From assembly GCA_017616735.1 (NCBI GenBank), contig JAFZXP010000054.1:1-36726 (forward strand): a stretch of DNA of 36,726 nt, written 5' to 3'. Positions within the stretch are counted from its first letter, which is position 1. Each line of letters opens with the position of its first letter. The notes under the pieces are model-generated. The model worked only from the letters and a program-made list of their open reading frames with translations, did no database searches and was not told the DNA's origin. Source of the DNA: Bacteroidales bacterium (GTDB lineage Bacteria; Bacteroidota; Bacteroidia; Bacteroidales; F082). A program made the position numbers and the translations under genes. Shown here piece by piece: positions 1-9,480 of this stretch.

Positions 1-1083
<1,083 letters not shown>

Positions 1084-1091
1084 TTACGAAA

Positions 1092-1370
1092 TTAGATGAT
1101 AGCGATAATGTCGTTTTCACGCATAATCATGTAGTCTTTGCCGTCGAGATGGAACTCGGTGCCTGCGTATTTGCCGTATATGACGGTGTCGCCGACCTTC
1201 ACTGTGACAGGGTTGTCCTTAGTGCCAGGGCCGACAGCCATTACTGTGCCTTGCTGAGGTTTTTCCTTGGCTGTATCAGGGATGATGATTCCACTTGCGG
1301 TTTTCTGTTCAGCGACAGCCGGCTCAATAACTACGCGGTCTGCCAACGGTTTGATATTCAATTTTGCCAT
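1092..1370 (-). CDS. groS: Co-chaperonin GroES
   Basis: Ten-kDa lid of the GroEL chamber. The 92-residue product has the family's full length, starts [17 protein letters not shown], carries the mobile loop that docks to GroEL (residues about 20-35, with [10 protein letters not shown]) and ends with the usual [14 protein letters not shown] beta strand. It is first in the groS-groL operon. The upstream space (1371-1507) contains the terminator of the secG operon and then about 80 bases of AT-rich sequence that must hold its promoter. I found no clear CIRCE (HrcA) element there, so its heat-shock control is not evident from the sequence. Confidence 0.97.
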   Translation of the reverse strand: MAKLNIKPLADRVVIEPAVAEQKTASGIIIPDTAKEKPQQGTVMAVGPGTKDNPVTVKVGDTVIYGKYAGTEFHLDGKDYMIMRENDIIAII

Positions 1371-1452
1371 GATATAATATTTTATTAATTGTTATCTTGT
1401 GCCGACTTTTTATCAAAAATCATTCCAATGCTAATATTACTGCCAAATAACA

Positions 1453-1489
1453 AAAAAATGTCAGAACGTATGACATTCTGACATTTTTT
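1453..1489 (-). terminator. Strong hairpin terminator after secG
   Basis: A perfect 14-bp stem (AAAAAATGTCAGAA paired with TTCTGACATTTTTT) with a 9-nt loop, ending in a T run on the minus strand. It lies 19 bases past the secG stop and before groS, so it ends the pheT-to-secG transcript. The symmetric A/T ends would allow function on both strands. Confidence 0.85.
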
Positions 1490-1507
1490 GTCCTGTTTTT
1501 TCAGATA

Positions 1508-1831
1508 TTACTCAGCTGTCTCTGCTTCAGGTGTTGCTGCAGGAGCTGCCATTGGAGTTTCAATCTGGCTGCGCATGCGTGTGTCCTGACCTGCACCCTG
1601 CACACCGTTTCTTGGAATTGTCACGCTTGATGCGAGGCAGAATACCACTAAGAGGATAGCGAGTGTCCATGTTGTCTTCTCGAGGAAGTCAGTGGTCTGA
1701 CGGACGCCGAGAATCTGGTTGTGCGATGAGAAGTTTGATGCCAATCCGCCACCTTTTGAGTTCTGAACCAAAACTACCAACATCATCAAAAAACTGACGA
1801 TAAGGATCAATACTGAAACTGTTACGTACAT
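1508..1831 (-). CDS. secG: Preprotein translocase subunit SecG
   Basis: Small inner-membrane subunit of the SecYEG channel. The 107-residue product has two hydrophobic helices (about residues 3-22 and 54-72) separated by the conserved loop LVQNSKGGGLASNF, then a polar Ala/Glu/Pro-rich tail (PMAAPAATPEAETAE) typical of Bacteroidota versions. It is the last gene of a minus-strand run beginning with pheT; the start lies 11 bases from the stop of the preceding gene. A hairpin terminator follows immediately. Confidence 0.95.
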   Translation of the reverse strand: MYVTVSVLILIVSFLMMLVVLVQNSKGGGLASNFSSHNQILGVRQTTDFLEKTTWTLAILLVVFCLASSVTIPRNGVQGAGQDTRMRSQIETPMAAPAATPEAETAE

Positions 1832-1842
1832 CTTATTAAATA

Positions 1843-2565
1843 TTAATTGTTTAACTTATTTTTTAACTCTTCAATTCGAGCCGCAAAGATAATACTTTTT
1901 TCTGGATGTTTCAACTTTAATTTTTCATAAATTGAAATTGCCTTTCCGAAATAGCCTTGTTGCTCGTAAATGCTTGCTAATGTTTCACTTACAATATTTT
2001 CTTGATCGATAACCGACTCTTGTGCAGCCGAAATCGGGTTGAAAAATTCTTGTTTTGGACGCGAGATTGTCGGATTTTCGGCTATGAATTTGTCGATAAT
2101 TTCGGCTTTTGAAAGCTTCTTTTCCGATTTTTTGGCTTTTGCTTTGGCCTTTTCCAGCTCGGCGATTTTATTTTCGATTATCGACATCAGTTCGTCGAGT
2201 GTTTTTTTCTTCTCTTCGAGCAGAGCCACTTCGCGGTTGAGATCTTCTGACGAGCCCCCAAGGTCTATTTCCGGTATGAGAATGGTTTTTTCAGGAATAA
2301 GTACGGTCGGCTCAGGTGCGACATACTCGTCGGGCAACTGCATGCACTTGATGCGCAATGTGTTGCGGTTGGGTGTCATGGCGGCTGCCAGATGTAGCTG
2401 AGATGCCGCGTTTTGGTGCTGAGTGCGGGTCATACCTACAGCAAGCAACACTTGAGCCGCTGTAAAATAAGGGTATTGGCTCGCCAACGCCTCCAGCTCG
2501 CTTACATCCTCGTTGTCAATAAGATCGGGATGTTCCATCAATCGTGTCAGCCTTGTGTTGTCCAT
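1843..2565 (-). CDS. TPR-like protein between lptE and secG
   Basis: Not a named enzyme. The 240-residue soluble product starts with a helical module ([20 protein letters not shown], then a segment on ageing lists of residues like [10 protein letters not shown]), has a long charged coiled-coil middle (about residues 110-150, rich in K, E, L) and ends in a TPR-like pair of helices ([20 protein letters not shown] followed by [11 protein letters not shown]). No signal peptide is seen, so it is probably cytoplasmic. Its ATG abuts the lptE stop without a gap, and secG follows after 11 bases. Similar proteins sit between lptE and secG in other Bacteroidales (from memory); the role is unknown, perhaps scaffolding for envelope assembly. 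Confidence 0.8.
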   Translation of the reverse strand: MDNTRLTRLMEHPDLIDNEDVSELEALASQYPYFTAAQVLLAVGMTRTQHQNAASQLHLAAAMTPNRNTLRIKCMQLPDEYVAPEPTVLIPEKTILIPEIDLGGSSEDLNREVALLEEKKKTLDELMSIIENKIAELEKAKAKAKKSEKKLSKAEIIDKFIAENPTISRPKQEFFNPISAAQESVIDQENIVSETLASIYEQQGYFGKAISIYEKLKLKHPEKSIIFAARIEELKNKLNN

Positions 2566-3072
2566 CTACCAGTTCACTACCGCTTTATTGAATATATCCT
2601 CGCACAATTTGTCGCAGATTGTGGTGATGAGTGTCTCCTGTACAGAGTTCAGGTCTTGAGCGCTAGGATAGTCTTCGTATTGCGAAAACTTCTGCTCGAA
2701 ATTCTTAGATTCGTCGAATCTATTGTAAAACCTGACGTTTACAGTGATTGTCAAACGGTTTAAAGCCGCTATCTGGTCGCCGGTGATGGCGGTTGGAGAG
2801 GTCTTGTAGTCTACAATCTCGCCTTCGATTGCCAAATCACCGTCGTTTGGCACCTCGTTCAGCGAAGTCTGATTCATGAAATAATCGCGCAATGTGTTGG
2901 TAATCATGTCGCTGAGCAAAGGATTCACCAAATTGGCGTTGTTGGGGAAATGCTGTATCGACACAGTTTTGGCTTCTGCCGGAATGCTTGCGCCTGTAAA
3001 TGAATACACGCCGCAGCCGGTCAGCACCAGAACCGCCAATAATATTAATAAGGTGTTAATCCGTTTCAACAT
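2566..3072 (-). CDS. lptE: LptE-family lipoprotein (LPS assembly)
   Basis: Predicted outer-membrane lipoprotein that plugs LptD and helps insert lipopolysaccharide. From the ATG at 3072 the product is 168 residues with a lipoprotein signal (MLKRINTLLILLAVLVLTGC, Cys20 as lipidation site). The next residues GVYSFTGASIPAEAKTVSI are the LptE hallmark in Bacteroidota, and the body has the expected alternating beta/helix pattern. A longer frame opens at a GTG at 3090, but the ATG gives the normal signal-peptide length. It follows the sigma-54 regulator by 31 bases and abuts the TPR-like gene. Family call is confident; LptD partnership is from family knowledge. Confidence 0.87.
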   Translation of the reverse strand: MLKRINTLLILLAVLVLTGCGVYSFTGASIPAEAKTVSIQHFPNNANLVNPLLSDMITNTLRDYFMNQTSLNEVPNDGDLAIEGEIVDYKTSPTAITGDQIAALNRLTITVNVRFYNRFDESKNFEQKFSQYEDYPSAQDLNSVQETLITTICDKLCEDIFNKAVVNW

Positions 3073-3103
3073 ATTTTTCAAATTTAACACATTATGCGAA
3101 GCG

Positions 3104-4297
3104 TCACATTTTTATATCGTATTCCTTGATTTTCCTATAAAGCGTGCGTTCGCTGATGCCGAGTTCGTTGGCGGCGTCTTTGCGTTTGCCGTTGTGCTTG
3201 CGCAAAGCCTTGCAAATCACCTCGTTTTCCTTGTCTTGCAACGACAGGCTGTCGGCGGTTGCCTTGTCCTGCAGATACTCAACCTCCACATCCTGTGTGT
3301 TGTCGTATTCCACCATATGCTCATGCTGCGATGGATTGAGTACCGTGGCGTTGATAGGCGTCGCGGTAGGAATCTTGCCTGATGTCAGCTCGTCGACTGT
3401 CTTGCGCAGCTCGGTTATGTCTTTGCGCATATCGAACAGCACCTTGTACAGCAGGTCGCGTTCCGATATCGAGTCGGCTTTGCTTTCGTCCTTGAAAATG
3501 GCCGGCAAAACGGTCTGCACAGGCAGATAGTTTTTCAAAATGTCAGGTGTTATCAGACGATCAGGCTCGATGATTGAAATCTGTTCGGTAACGTTTTTCA
3601 GCTGGCGGATGTTGCCGTCCCAACGGTATTCCTCGAGCATGGTGAGGGCTTCACGTGTCAGTTGAATGGCCGGGATGTGGTATTTTTCGGCAAAGTCTGA
3701 CGCAAACTTGCGGAACAGAAGCTTGATGTCTTCCTTTCGCTCGCGCAGTGCCGGAATGTGAATCGGGACAGTGTTCAAGCGGTAATAGAGGTCTTCGCGG
3801 AAGCGACCTTTCTCGATGGCAACAGGAATATTGAGATTGGTTGCAGCCACCACGCGCACGTTGGTTTTTTGTATTTTCGACGAACCCACTTTGATGAATT
3901 CACCGTTTTCCAAAACTCTTAGCAAGCGAGCCTGTGTGGCAAGAGGCAACTCGCCCACCTCATCGAGGAAGAGAGTGCCGCCGTCAGCCACCTCAAAATA
4001 ACCTTTGCGGGTGTCGTAAGCTCCTGTGAATGAACCCTTTTCGTGACCAAAAAGCTCCGAGTCGATGGTTCCTTCGGGAATGGCTCCGCAGTTAATGGCG
4101 AAGTAAGGACCATGTTTGCGGCTGCTGTTCTGGTGAATTATCTGCGGAAACACGTCTTTACCAGTGCCACTCTCGCCATTGATGAAAACGGTCAGGTCGG
4201 TGGCGGCTACTTGCACTGCCACTTCGATGGCGCGATTCAGGCTCGGGTCGTTGCCGATGATACCAAAACGTTGTTTTATGACTTGGATATCTGTCAT
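3104..4297 (-). CDS. Sigma-54-dependent activator without sensor domain
   Basis: AAA+ ATPase that remodels sigma-54 RNA polymerase at promoters. The 397-residue product starts almost directly with the AAA+ core: Walker A GESGTGKD (41-48), the sigma-54 contact loop GSFTGA (88-93), Walker B LFLDE (D112, E113), arginine-finger region (RFREDLYYRLN), and a C-terminal Fis-type helix-turn-helix (about 362-397, with DAANELGISERTLYRKIKEY). There is no receiver, PAS or GAF domain, so activity may be set by its amount or by a partner. Its ATG overlaps the pheT stop (ATGA), implying translational coupling. A linker of about 100 residues (270-360) precedes the HTH. Target genes cannot be told from this window. 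Confidence 0.93.
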   Translation of the reverse strand: MTDIQVIKQRFGIIGNDPSLNRAIEVAVQVAATDLTVFINGESGTGKDVFPQIIHQNSSRKHGPYFAINCGAIPEGTIDSELFGHEKGSFTGAYDTRKGYFEVADGGTLFLDEVGELPLATQARLLRVLENGEFIKVGSSKIQKTNVRVVAATNLNIPVAIEKGRFREDLYYRLNTVPIHIPALRERKEDIKLLFRKFASDFAEKYHIPAIQLTREALTMLEEYRWDGNIRQLKNVTEQISIIEPDRLITPDILKNYLPVQTVLPAIFKDESKADSISERDLLYKVLFDMRKDITELRKTVDELTSGKIPTATPINATVLNPSQHEHMVEYDNTQDVEVEYLQDKATADSLSLQDKENEVICKALRKHNGKRKDAANELGISERTLYRKIKEYDIKM

Positions 4298-6762
4298 CTC
4301 AAGGTGGCATTAAGTTGTTGCTCGATTGCCTGCTGAATCTTTGACATTGTCTTTTCGATAACCTTGTCGGTGAGAGTCTTCTGCGTGTCTTGCAATGTAA
4401 AGCTGACCGCATATTGCTTCTTTCCTGCCGGAATCTTGTCACCTTCGTAGATATCGAACAAATTCACCGATTTGAGTATATACTTTTCAGCTGCAACAGC
4501 GACTTTCTTAACTTGTTCGAATGTCACGGTCTTGTCCATGACCAGAGCGAGGTCGCGGCGTACGCTTGGGAACTTCGGCAAAGCGGTGAAGCTGATTGTC
4601 TTAAGGCCTTTCACAATTTTCAAAATGGCATCCCAATCGAAACTTGCGTGATACACTTCCTTTTTCACGTCGAACAGTTTCAAAGTCTTGGCGCTAAGTT
4701 TTCCAAGTGTTACCAAAGCATTGTTATTCAATGAATAAACAATTGAATAATCGTAATGCGACTCATGGCCTTCGGTCATCTCCAAACTCTCGGTGTCTAT
4801 GCCCACCTTGCTGATGATTCCGAGTACATATTTTTTGAGATCGAAGAATGTGAGGCTCTGCGGTTTGCCGTTCCACGACTCCTCTTGGTTGTCGCCTGTA
4901 ATGGTAAGGTCGAGGCGATAGTTTTCGCTGTACGGGTTAAGAGGATTGTTGTCGGTTGGCTTCTTGTCGGGATCGAAAGCGTAGACATTGCCGAATTCGA
5001 AGAATTTCATGTTGAAGACTTTGAAATTCTGGTTGCGTGCTATGCTTTCCAAGCCGCCGAACATCAACGACTGACGCATCACGTCGAGGTCGGAGCTCAA
5101 CGGGTTCATGATCTTCAGGTTGTGAGTCTCGTCAAAACTGTCGAGTTCCTTGGCATAAGCCGATTTCGTAAGAGAGTTGTTCATAATCTCGTAGAAACCG
5201 TTGCTTGCCAGCATTATTGAGATTTCTTTTTGAATCTTTTCCTTGTCAGGCTTGTTGTTGACGTTGAGGCTGGCGTTAATCTTCGATGGTATGGCGATGT
5301 TGTCGTAGCCGTAGATTCTCAAGATTTCCTCGACAAGGTCAGCTGGACGATAAACGTCGACTTTGCATGTCGGAATATCAACTGTGACATATGCGTCGGT
5401 GAGTTCAATCACCTGACAATCAAGGTCTTTCAGAATATTCACAGCTGCTTCTTTTTCTATCTCCTGACCTGCAATCTTGTTGAGATAATCGAATTTGAAC
5501 TGCACGCGTACTGGTGTGAAGTCGCCGTTTTTCACGTCTTTCACCTCAGATGACACTGTGCCGCCTGCAAGTTCCTTCACCAGCAATGCGGCGCGTTTCA
5601 GGGCGTATGGTGTGATATTGGGGTCGCAACCACGCTCAAAGCGGAAGCTGGCATCGGTCTGCAGTCCGTGGAAACGGGCTGTCTTACGAATTGAAGTGGG
5701 GTTGAAGTAGGCGCTCTCGATGAAGACGTTCTTTGTCTCTTCTGTTACTCCCGAGTCGAGGCCACCGAACACGCCGGCTATGCACATAGGCTCTTCGGCA
5801 TTGCAAATCATAAGGTTGGTGTCGCTAAGCTTGCGCTCAACTCCGTCCAATGTAACGAAAGGAGTGCCTTTGGCCAGGCATTTCACTATCACCTTTTTGC
5901 CTTTTATTTTATCTGCGTCAAATATGTGCAGAGGCTGTCCGACTTCCATCAAGACGTAGTTTGAAATGTCGACGATATTGTTGATTGAGCGCAAACCGAC
6001 TGCCTCAAGACGATGCTTGAGCCAAGCCGGTGACGGGCCGACCTTCACGCCGCTGACTGTAACGCCAGTGTAGCGTGGGCAGGCTTTGGTGTCTTCAACT
6101 ATGACTTCGATGTTGTTTGAGGTGTTTTCAACTTTGAAAGCATCCACTGACGGACGTTCAATCTTATATTGACGTGTGTTGTTTTTATGGTTCAAGGCAG
6201 CCACGATGTCGCGGTCGCAGCCGATGTGCGATGTGGCATCCGAGCGGTTGGCGGTGAGGCCGATTTCGTAAGTAAAATCTTCTTCAACAGGGAAGTAGAA
6301 TGAGGCAGGCTTGCCCACCTCGTAGTTGTCAGGAAGCACCATGATGCCTTCGTGTGATGGTCCGAGTTGGAGCTCGTCTTCGGCGCAAATCATGCCTTCC
6401 GACACCTCGCCGCGGATTTTGCCTTTCTTGATGGTGAAGCTCTCGTCGCCGCTCCACAGCTCGCAACCTATTGTTGCCACGAGGACTTTCTGTCCGGCTG
6501 CCACGTTAGGGGCGCCGCACACTATATGCAGAGGCTCGGCTTCGCCCACGTCGACGGTGGTGATATGAAGATGGTCGGAGTTCGGGTGGTCGATGCAGGT
6601 GAGCACCTTGCCGACGACGACGCCTTTCAAGCCGCCTTTCACCGACTCATAACGTGTCATGTCTTCAACTTCCAGACCTGTTCCGGTCAATGTTTTTCCC
6701 AATTCTTCAGCCGGTAAATCGCACTGAATATACTGCTTAAGCCAGTTATATGATATTTTCAT
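4294..6762 (-). CDS. pheT: Phenylalanyl-tRNA synthetase beta subunit
   Basis: Beta chain of the (alpha-beta)2 enzyme that charges tRNA-Phe. From the ATG at 6762 it is 822 residues, the usual size. Visible parts in order: N-terminal MKISYNWLKQYI, EMAP/tRNA-binding fold (about 40-150, with HPNSDHLHITTVDVG), B3/4 editing domain (about 210-370), B5 domain (about 405-475), the catalytic-like core, and the C-terminal ferredoxin-like anticodon-binding domain starting near FPSVRRDLALVMD. The frame extends 31 codons upstream to a TTG, but that part is non-conserved and lies over the promoter, so I reject it. It shares an ATGA with the next gene. pheS is not in the window. Confidence 0.97.
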   Translation of the reverse strand: MKISYNWLKQYIQCDLPAEELGKTLTGTGLEVEDMTRYESVKGGLKGVVVGKVLTCIDHPNSDHLHITTVDVGEAEPLHIVCGAPNVAAGQKVLVATIGCELWSGDESFTIKKGKIRGEVSEGMICAEDELQLGPSHEGIMVLPDNYEVGKPASFYFPVEEDFTYEIGLTANRSDATSHIGCDRDIVAALNHKNNTRQYKIERPSVDAFKVENTSNNIEVIVEDTKACPRYTGVTVSGVKVGPSPAWLKHRLEAVGLRSINNIVDISNYVLMEVGQPLHIFDADKIKGKKVIVKCLAKGTPFVTLDGVERKLSDTNLMICNAEEPMCIAGVFGGLDSGVTEETKNVFIESAYFNPTSIRKTARFHGLQTDASFRFERGCDPNITPYALKRAALLVKELAGGTVSSEVKDVKNGDFTPVRVQFKFDYLNKIAGQEIEKEAAVNILKDLDCQVIELTDAYVTVDIPTCKVDVYRPADLVEEILRIYGYDNIAIPSKINASLNVNNKPDKEKIQKEISIMLASNGFYEIMNNSLTKSAYAKELDSFDETHNLKIMNPLSSDLDVMRQSLMFGGLESIARNQNFKVFNMKFFEFGNVYAFDPDKKPTDNNPLNPYSENYRLDLTITGDNQEESWNGKPQSLTFFDLKKYVLGIISKVGIDTESLEMTEGHESHYDYSIVYSLNNNALVTLGKLSAKTLKLFDVKKEVYHASFDWDAILKIVKGLKTISFTALPKFPSVRRDLALVMDKTVTFEQVKKVAVAAEKYILKSVNLFDIYEGDKIPAGKKQYAVSFTLQDTQKTLTDKVIEKTMSKIQQAIEQQLNATLR

Positions 6763-6793
6763 GATGATGAATTTATTTTCTAGTGTACAAACT

Positions 6794-6802
6794 GCAAAGA
6801 TA
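6794..6802 (-). promoter_or_regulatory. -7 element of the pheT operon promoter
   Basis: On the minus strand TATCTTTGC matches the Bacteroidota primary-sigma -7 motif TAnnTTTG. It lies 32 bases upstream of the pheT ATG, a normal leader length. I cannot see a good -33 TTTG at 19-21 bases. Just upstream (6810-6824) is a dyad CTGACA-aaa-TGTCAG in the -10 to -33 spacer, a possible operator. Confidence 0.5.
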
Positions 6803-6883
6803 CAAAATTCTGACAAAATGTCAGTCTTTTTTAAAAAATTTTTGAAAGAGGACAAAAGACTTCAGATTGTAATGCTTTCTACT

Positions 6884-6985
6884 TTAACACATTAACCAAG
6901 CATAAATTCCAGCTCCGACAAGGCAAGGTATCAGTCCTATCAACATACCCCAGATTGTTTCGATGATTATAATTGTCCAATTCAT
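6884..6985 (-). CDS. 33-residue single-pass membrane peptide (new small ORF)
   Basis: Reading the minus strand from the ATG at 6985 gives 33 residues: MNWTIIIIETIWGMLIGLIP then a second hydrophobic stretch ending AWLMC and a TAA stop. Nearly the whole peptide is one or two hydrophobic segments with a Glu at position 9 and little charge. The ATG lies 2 bases after the stop of the winged-helix gene, so it is positioned for translational coupling at the end of that operon. It is too short for normal gene callers. No homologue is recognised; I infer a real small membrane protein from position and composition only. Confidence 0.42.
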   Translation of the reverse strand: MNWTIIIIETIWGMLIGLIPCLVGAGIYAWLMC

Positions 6986-6987
6986 TG

Positions 6988-8028
6988 TTATTTCTGTTTA
7001 AATTTTAAATATATTTGCCATGCTTCCTGAACATCTTCAGCATCAAAATTGCCCTCGAAAAACGACACCTGGCAATCCTCTTTGAAAGGTGACCAGTTGC
7101 CACAAATGACGCCGTCGTGGGCGATGATTGGCTGGAAGATGCCGCTGTTGTTGTGGGCATGATGACGGTGTTCAGCAGGGAGCACGATATCGCGGCTTTT
7201 GTAACCGATAAGATACTCGTCGTAAGGCGGAATCAGCAGATACTGACCTTTGCGGAAGCCACGGGTGCGGCAGTCGTCGGTGAGATAGAATTCGCGACGT
7301 TTCCATTTTTCGAGATGCAGGTAATCGCCCAATAATTCGATGCCTTTTCGGCAGTCGTTGATACCGAGTCCCGACCACCACACGAAATCCTCCAACGTAG
7401 CTGGCTGACGGCTCTGGAAATATTTCTTTGCCAGGCGCATCAGGGCCTCGTCGCGGTCTATAGTCTTGCGAGGTCCGACTTTGTTCTCGGCAAGCGCATA
7501 TGTCGCTTTCATCGGCTGTAAGTCGCCGCTACACAGCGTTCCTGTGAACTCGCCCATTCGGATGTGATACGAAAGGCGGTGGTCGTCCATCGTGATGTCT
7601 TTTTCAGTCAATGCCTGCACGAAATCCTCTTTGGTGACGCTTCTTTTGTCGGCGGCGGTCTGCGCCAGAATCTTCCTAATTTTCAGGTATTCCTCATCGG
7701 GAATGTCGATTTTGTTGCTGTGCATCCAGCCTTTGGTGACGGTGATGGCCTTCGGTGCGCAGAGGTCGAGCATCCACCAGTAATCTTCTTTTACGACCAA
7801 CTGCCACGTACCTCTCATCAAATGAAGTCTGACAATCTCGTCGCTATCAAATGCCTTATTGAAAGCCTTTGCCGACGGCTTCTTGGTGCGCATCTCCACC
7901 GCCCACCGCATCAGACGGTACTCCTGCGCCTGCATGGCACCCAAATGGCCGATCACCTCGGCAGGGTCACTAAACTGCGGCGCTGCAAGTTGCTGATTAA
8001 GAAGACGTATGGCAATAGGATTCATCAT
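6988..8028 (-). CDS. AlkZ/YcaQ-like winged-helix protein (HTH_42), possible DNA glycosylase
   Basis: A 346-residue protein of the winged-helix DNA-binding family (HTH_42), which includes the DNA glycosylases AlkZ and YcaQ that remove bulky or crosslinked alkylated bases. The family's N-terminal block is clear: LGAMQAQEYRLMRWAVEMRT, with the Q-x-Q pair (Gln33, Gln35) where AlkZ-type enzymes place catalytic glutamines. Later blocks RLHLMRGTWQLV, TLEDFVWWSGLG and LIPPYDEYLIGYKSR are also family hallmarks. No signal peptide. Two adjacent ATGs (8028, 8025) are possible starts; the GNAT stop abuts the first. Glycosylase activity is an inference from the Q-x-Q pair; many relatives are uncharacterised. 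Confidence 0.85.
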   Translation of the reverse strand: MMNPIAIRLLNQQLAAPQFSDPAEVIGHLGAMQAQEYRLMRWAVEMRTKKPSAKAFNKAFDSDEIVRLHLMRGTWQLVVKEDYWWMLDLCAPKAITVTKGWMHSNKIDIPDEEYLKIRKILAQTAADKRSVTKEDFVQALTEKDITMDDHRLSYHIRMGEFTGTLCSGDLQPMKATYALAENKVGPRKTIDRDEALMRLAKKYFQSRQPATLEDFVWWSGLGINDCRKGIELLGDYLHLEKWKRREFYLTDDCRTRGFRKGQYLLIPPYDEYLIGYKSRDIVLPAEHRHHAHNNSGIFQPIIAHDGVICGNWSPFKEDCQVSFFEGNFDAEDVQEAWQIYLKFKQK

Positions 8029-8664
8029 TTAAAATTCTTCTTCGCATCCCAGTTGTCCCGGCAATCTCAGTTTTTCCTTTTCGGGGAATGTGGCCTCGTA
8101 TGCCTCGAAAGCATCGGGGTTTTCATCAGCGACGAAATATCCTTTTGGCGGACAATAAGTACCTTCGCGGTCGCCCCAATAGCCTGGAATCAGCTCTTGC
8201 GCAAGGAAGAACGGCACCTCGTCGTCCTTCGGCATCTCGTGGTAGTGGATGCGGAGTTTACTGGCGAGGTCGAAGCCCGCATGGCGATAGAAATCGATGT
8301 TGCCCTCCATCTGGAGCAAGCCTACACCCATTTTCTTGGCCTTTTCAAGTGCGTGGTTCAAGAGTTTCAAACCGTAGCCTTTCCTCTTATATTCAGGATG
8401 GATGCTGATTGGTCCGAAAGTCCACGACGGGAAACGAGTGCCGTCGTCGAGGACGATTTCAGCCTTCGAAAACATCACATGACCGATGATTTTGCCGTCT
8501 TCTTCCATCACGAAATCCAGTTCCCTGATAAAATCAGGATTGTTTCTATATTGATTTAGCACATAATGTTCGGTGCATCCCGGACGATAGACGTTCCAGA
8601 AAGCATCGCGAGTAAGGTTTTCCACCTCGCGGTAATCTTCAGGTTGTTCCAAACGGATATTCAT
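8029..8664 (-). CDS. GNAT-family N-acetyltransferase
   Basis: Cytoplasmic acetyl-CoA-dependent acetyltransferase of about 211 residues. It begins MNIRLEQPEDYREVENLTRD, has the central strand GHVMFSKAEI, the acetyl-CoA pyrophosphate loop in YKRKGYGLKLLNHA and the C-terminal NIDFYRHAGFD block, followed by an extension with EATFPEKEKLRLPGQ. The substrate is unknown. The frame continues 14 codons upstream to an ATG at 8706, but the conserved fold begins at the inner ATG, which also has AAGGA nine bases before it. Its stop abuts the winged-helix start, so both are co-transcribed; the zinc-ribbon gene lies just upstream. Confidence 0.9.
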   Translation of the reverse strand: MNIRLEQPEDYREVENLTRDAFWNVYRPGCTEHYVLNQYRNNPDFIRELDFVMEEDGKIIGHVMFSKAEIVLDDGTRFPSWTFGPISIHPEYKRKGYGLKLLNHALEKAKKMGVGLLQMEGNIDFYRHAGFDLASKLRIHYHEMPKDDEVPFFLAQELIPGYWGDREGTYCPPKGYFVADENPDAFEAYEATFPEKEKLRLPGQLGCEEEF

Positions 8665-8709
8665 TTCTTTTTCCTTATTTCTTATTGTATAGTAATCAAT
8701 TTGCATCCC

Positions 8710-9441
8710 TTAAAGAACAAAACTGCGGGGATAGAAATCGCTATAGAAACGGCCATCTGTGGCAGTGAATTTCAGAACGCAATAGTTAGGGTCGGTGACG
8801 CCGCCAGAATAGTACTGCTCGTCGCCCTCGTGCCATATCATTTCCTTACTTTTGGCATCGGTAAGAACCTCCATCGTGCCTCGAAGCATCATGCCTTTGA
8901 AGCCTTTTTCATCGCAGAAATATATGCTGGCCTTCGGATTTGCTTTGTAATGAGCAACACGCAACGAGAAAGTGTTGGTAGTGAAATAAAACACCTTAAC
9001 GCCTTCACGGACTCTCGGCGCCAGCATCGCCTTTGTGCAAGGATATCCTTCTTCATCAACCGAAGAAATATACGCTACAGGCAACGTGTCTGCCATCTTG
9101 GCAATAAGCTCCTTAACGCCAGCCAAAGCCGGGTTTTCAGGCATTTTATCGTCAGAAATAGTCAATTCTTTACGCCAACGTTTCAAATGCGGAAAATACA
9201 TCTTCATCTGACCGATGTATTCCTCCTTAGTGATAGGCTGAGGCAATCCTTTATTGACCTCATCGACAAACTGCGCACAATGCTCAATCATCTCATCCAT
9301 TGTGCAATCTTGCAAAAACTTGCCATTTTGATAGCAATACATGCAATAATCCTCATTCTTGCTGCCATCGGCGTTTGTGCCTGAAACATGTTCATTCAGA
9401 GGCATTCCGCAACTCTGACAAAACTTCATTTCGTTTTCCAT
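8710..9441 (-). CDS. Zinc ribbon + pyridoxamine 5'-phosphate oxidase-like flavin-binding protein
   Basis: A 243-residue two-domain protein. Residues 5-90 are a putative zinc-ribbon module (Cys8, Cys11, Cys33, Cys36 in FCQSCGMPL and YCMYCYQNG) of the type fused to small flavoproteins. Residues about 100-243 form a split-barrel FMN-binding domain (VAYISSVDEEGYPCTKAMLA, then FYFTTNTFSLRVAHYKANPK). Such proteins are usually called pyridoxamine-phosphate-oxidase-like or general-stress flavoproteins; the true substrate is unknown. An inner ATG at 9429 would trim four residues. First gene of the 9441-to-6884 minus-strand operon. Confidence 0.9.
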   Translation of the reverse strand: MENEMKFCQSCGMPLNEHVSGTNADGSKNEDYCMYCYQNGKFLQDCTMDEMIEHCAQFVDEVNKGLPQPITKEEYIGQMKMYFPHLKRWRKELTISDDKMPENPALAGVKELIAKMADTLPVAYISSVDEEGYPCTKAMLAPRVREGVKVFYFTTNTFSLRVAHYKANPKASIYFCDEKGFKGMMLRGTMEVLTDAKSKEMIWHEGDEQYYSGGVTDPNYCVLKFTATDGRFYSDFYPRSFVL

Positions 9442-9480
9442 ATTTAGATTTATATAACTTTCATAGTTTATCCAAATAGT

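Noticed and set aside
1430-1448. Possible sigma-54 promoter (TTGGCA...GC) before groS
   Set aside because: The GG and GC elements are 11 bases apart instead of 10, and the -12 half is weak; I do not call it.
6763-6855. N-terminal extension of pheT to a TTG
   Set aside because: The 31 extra residues are not family-like and cover the promoter -7 motif; the ATG at 6762 matches the conserved N-terminus.
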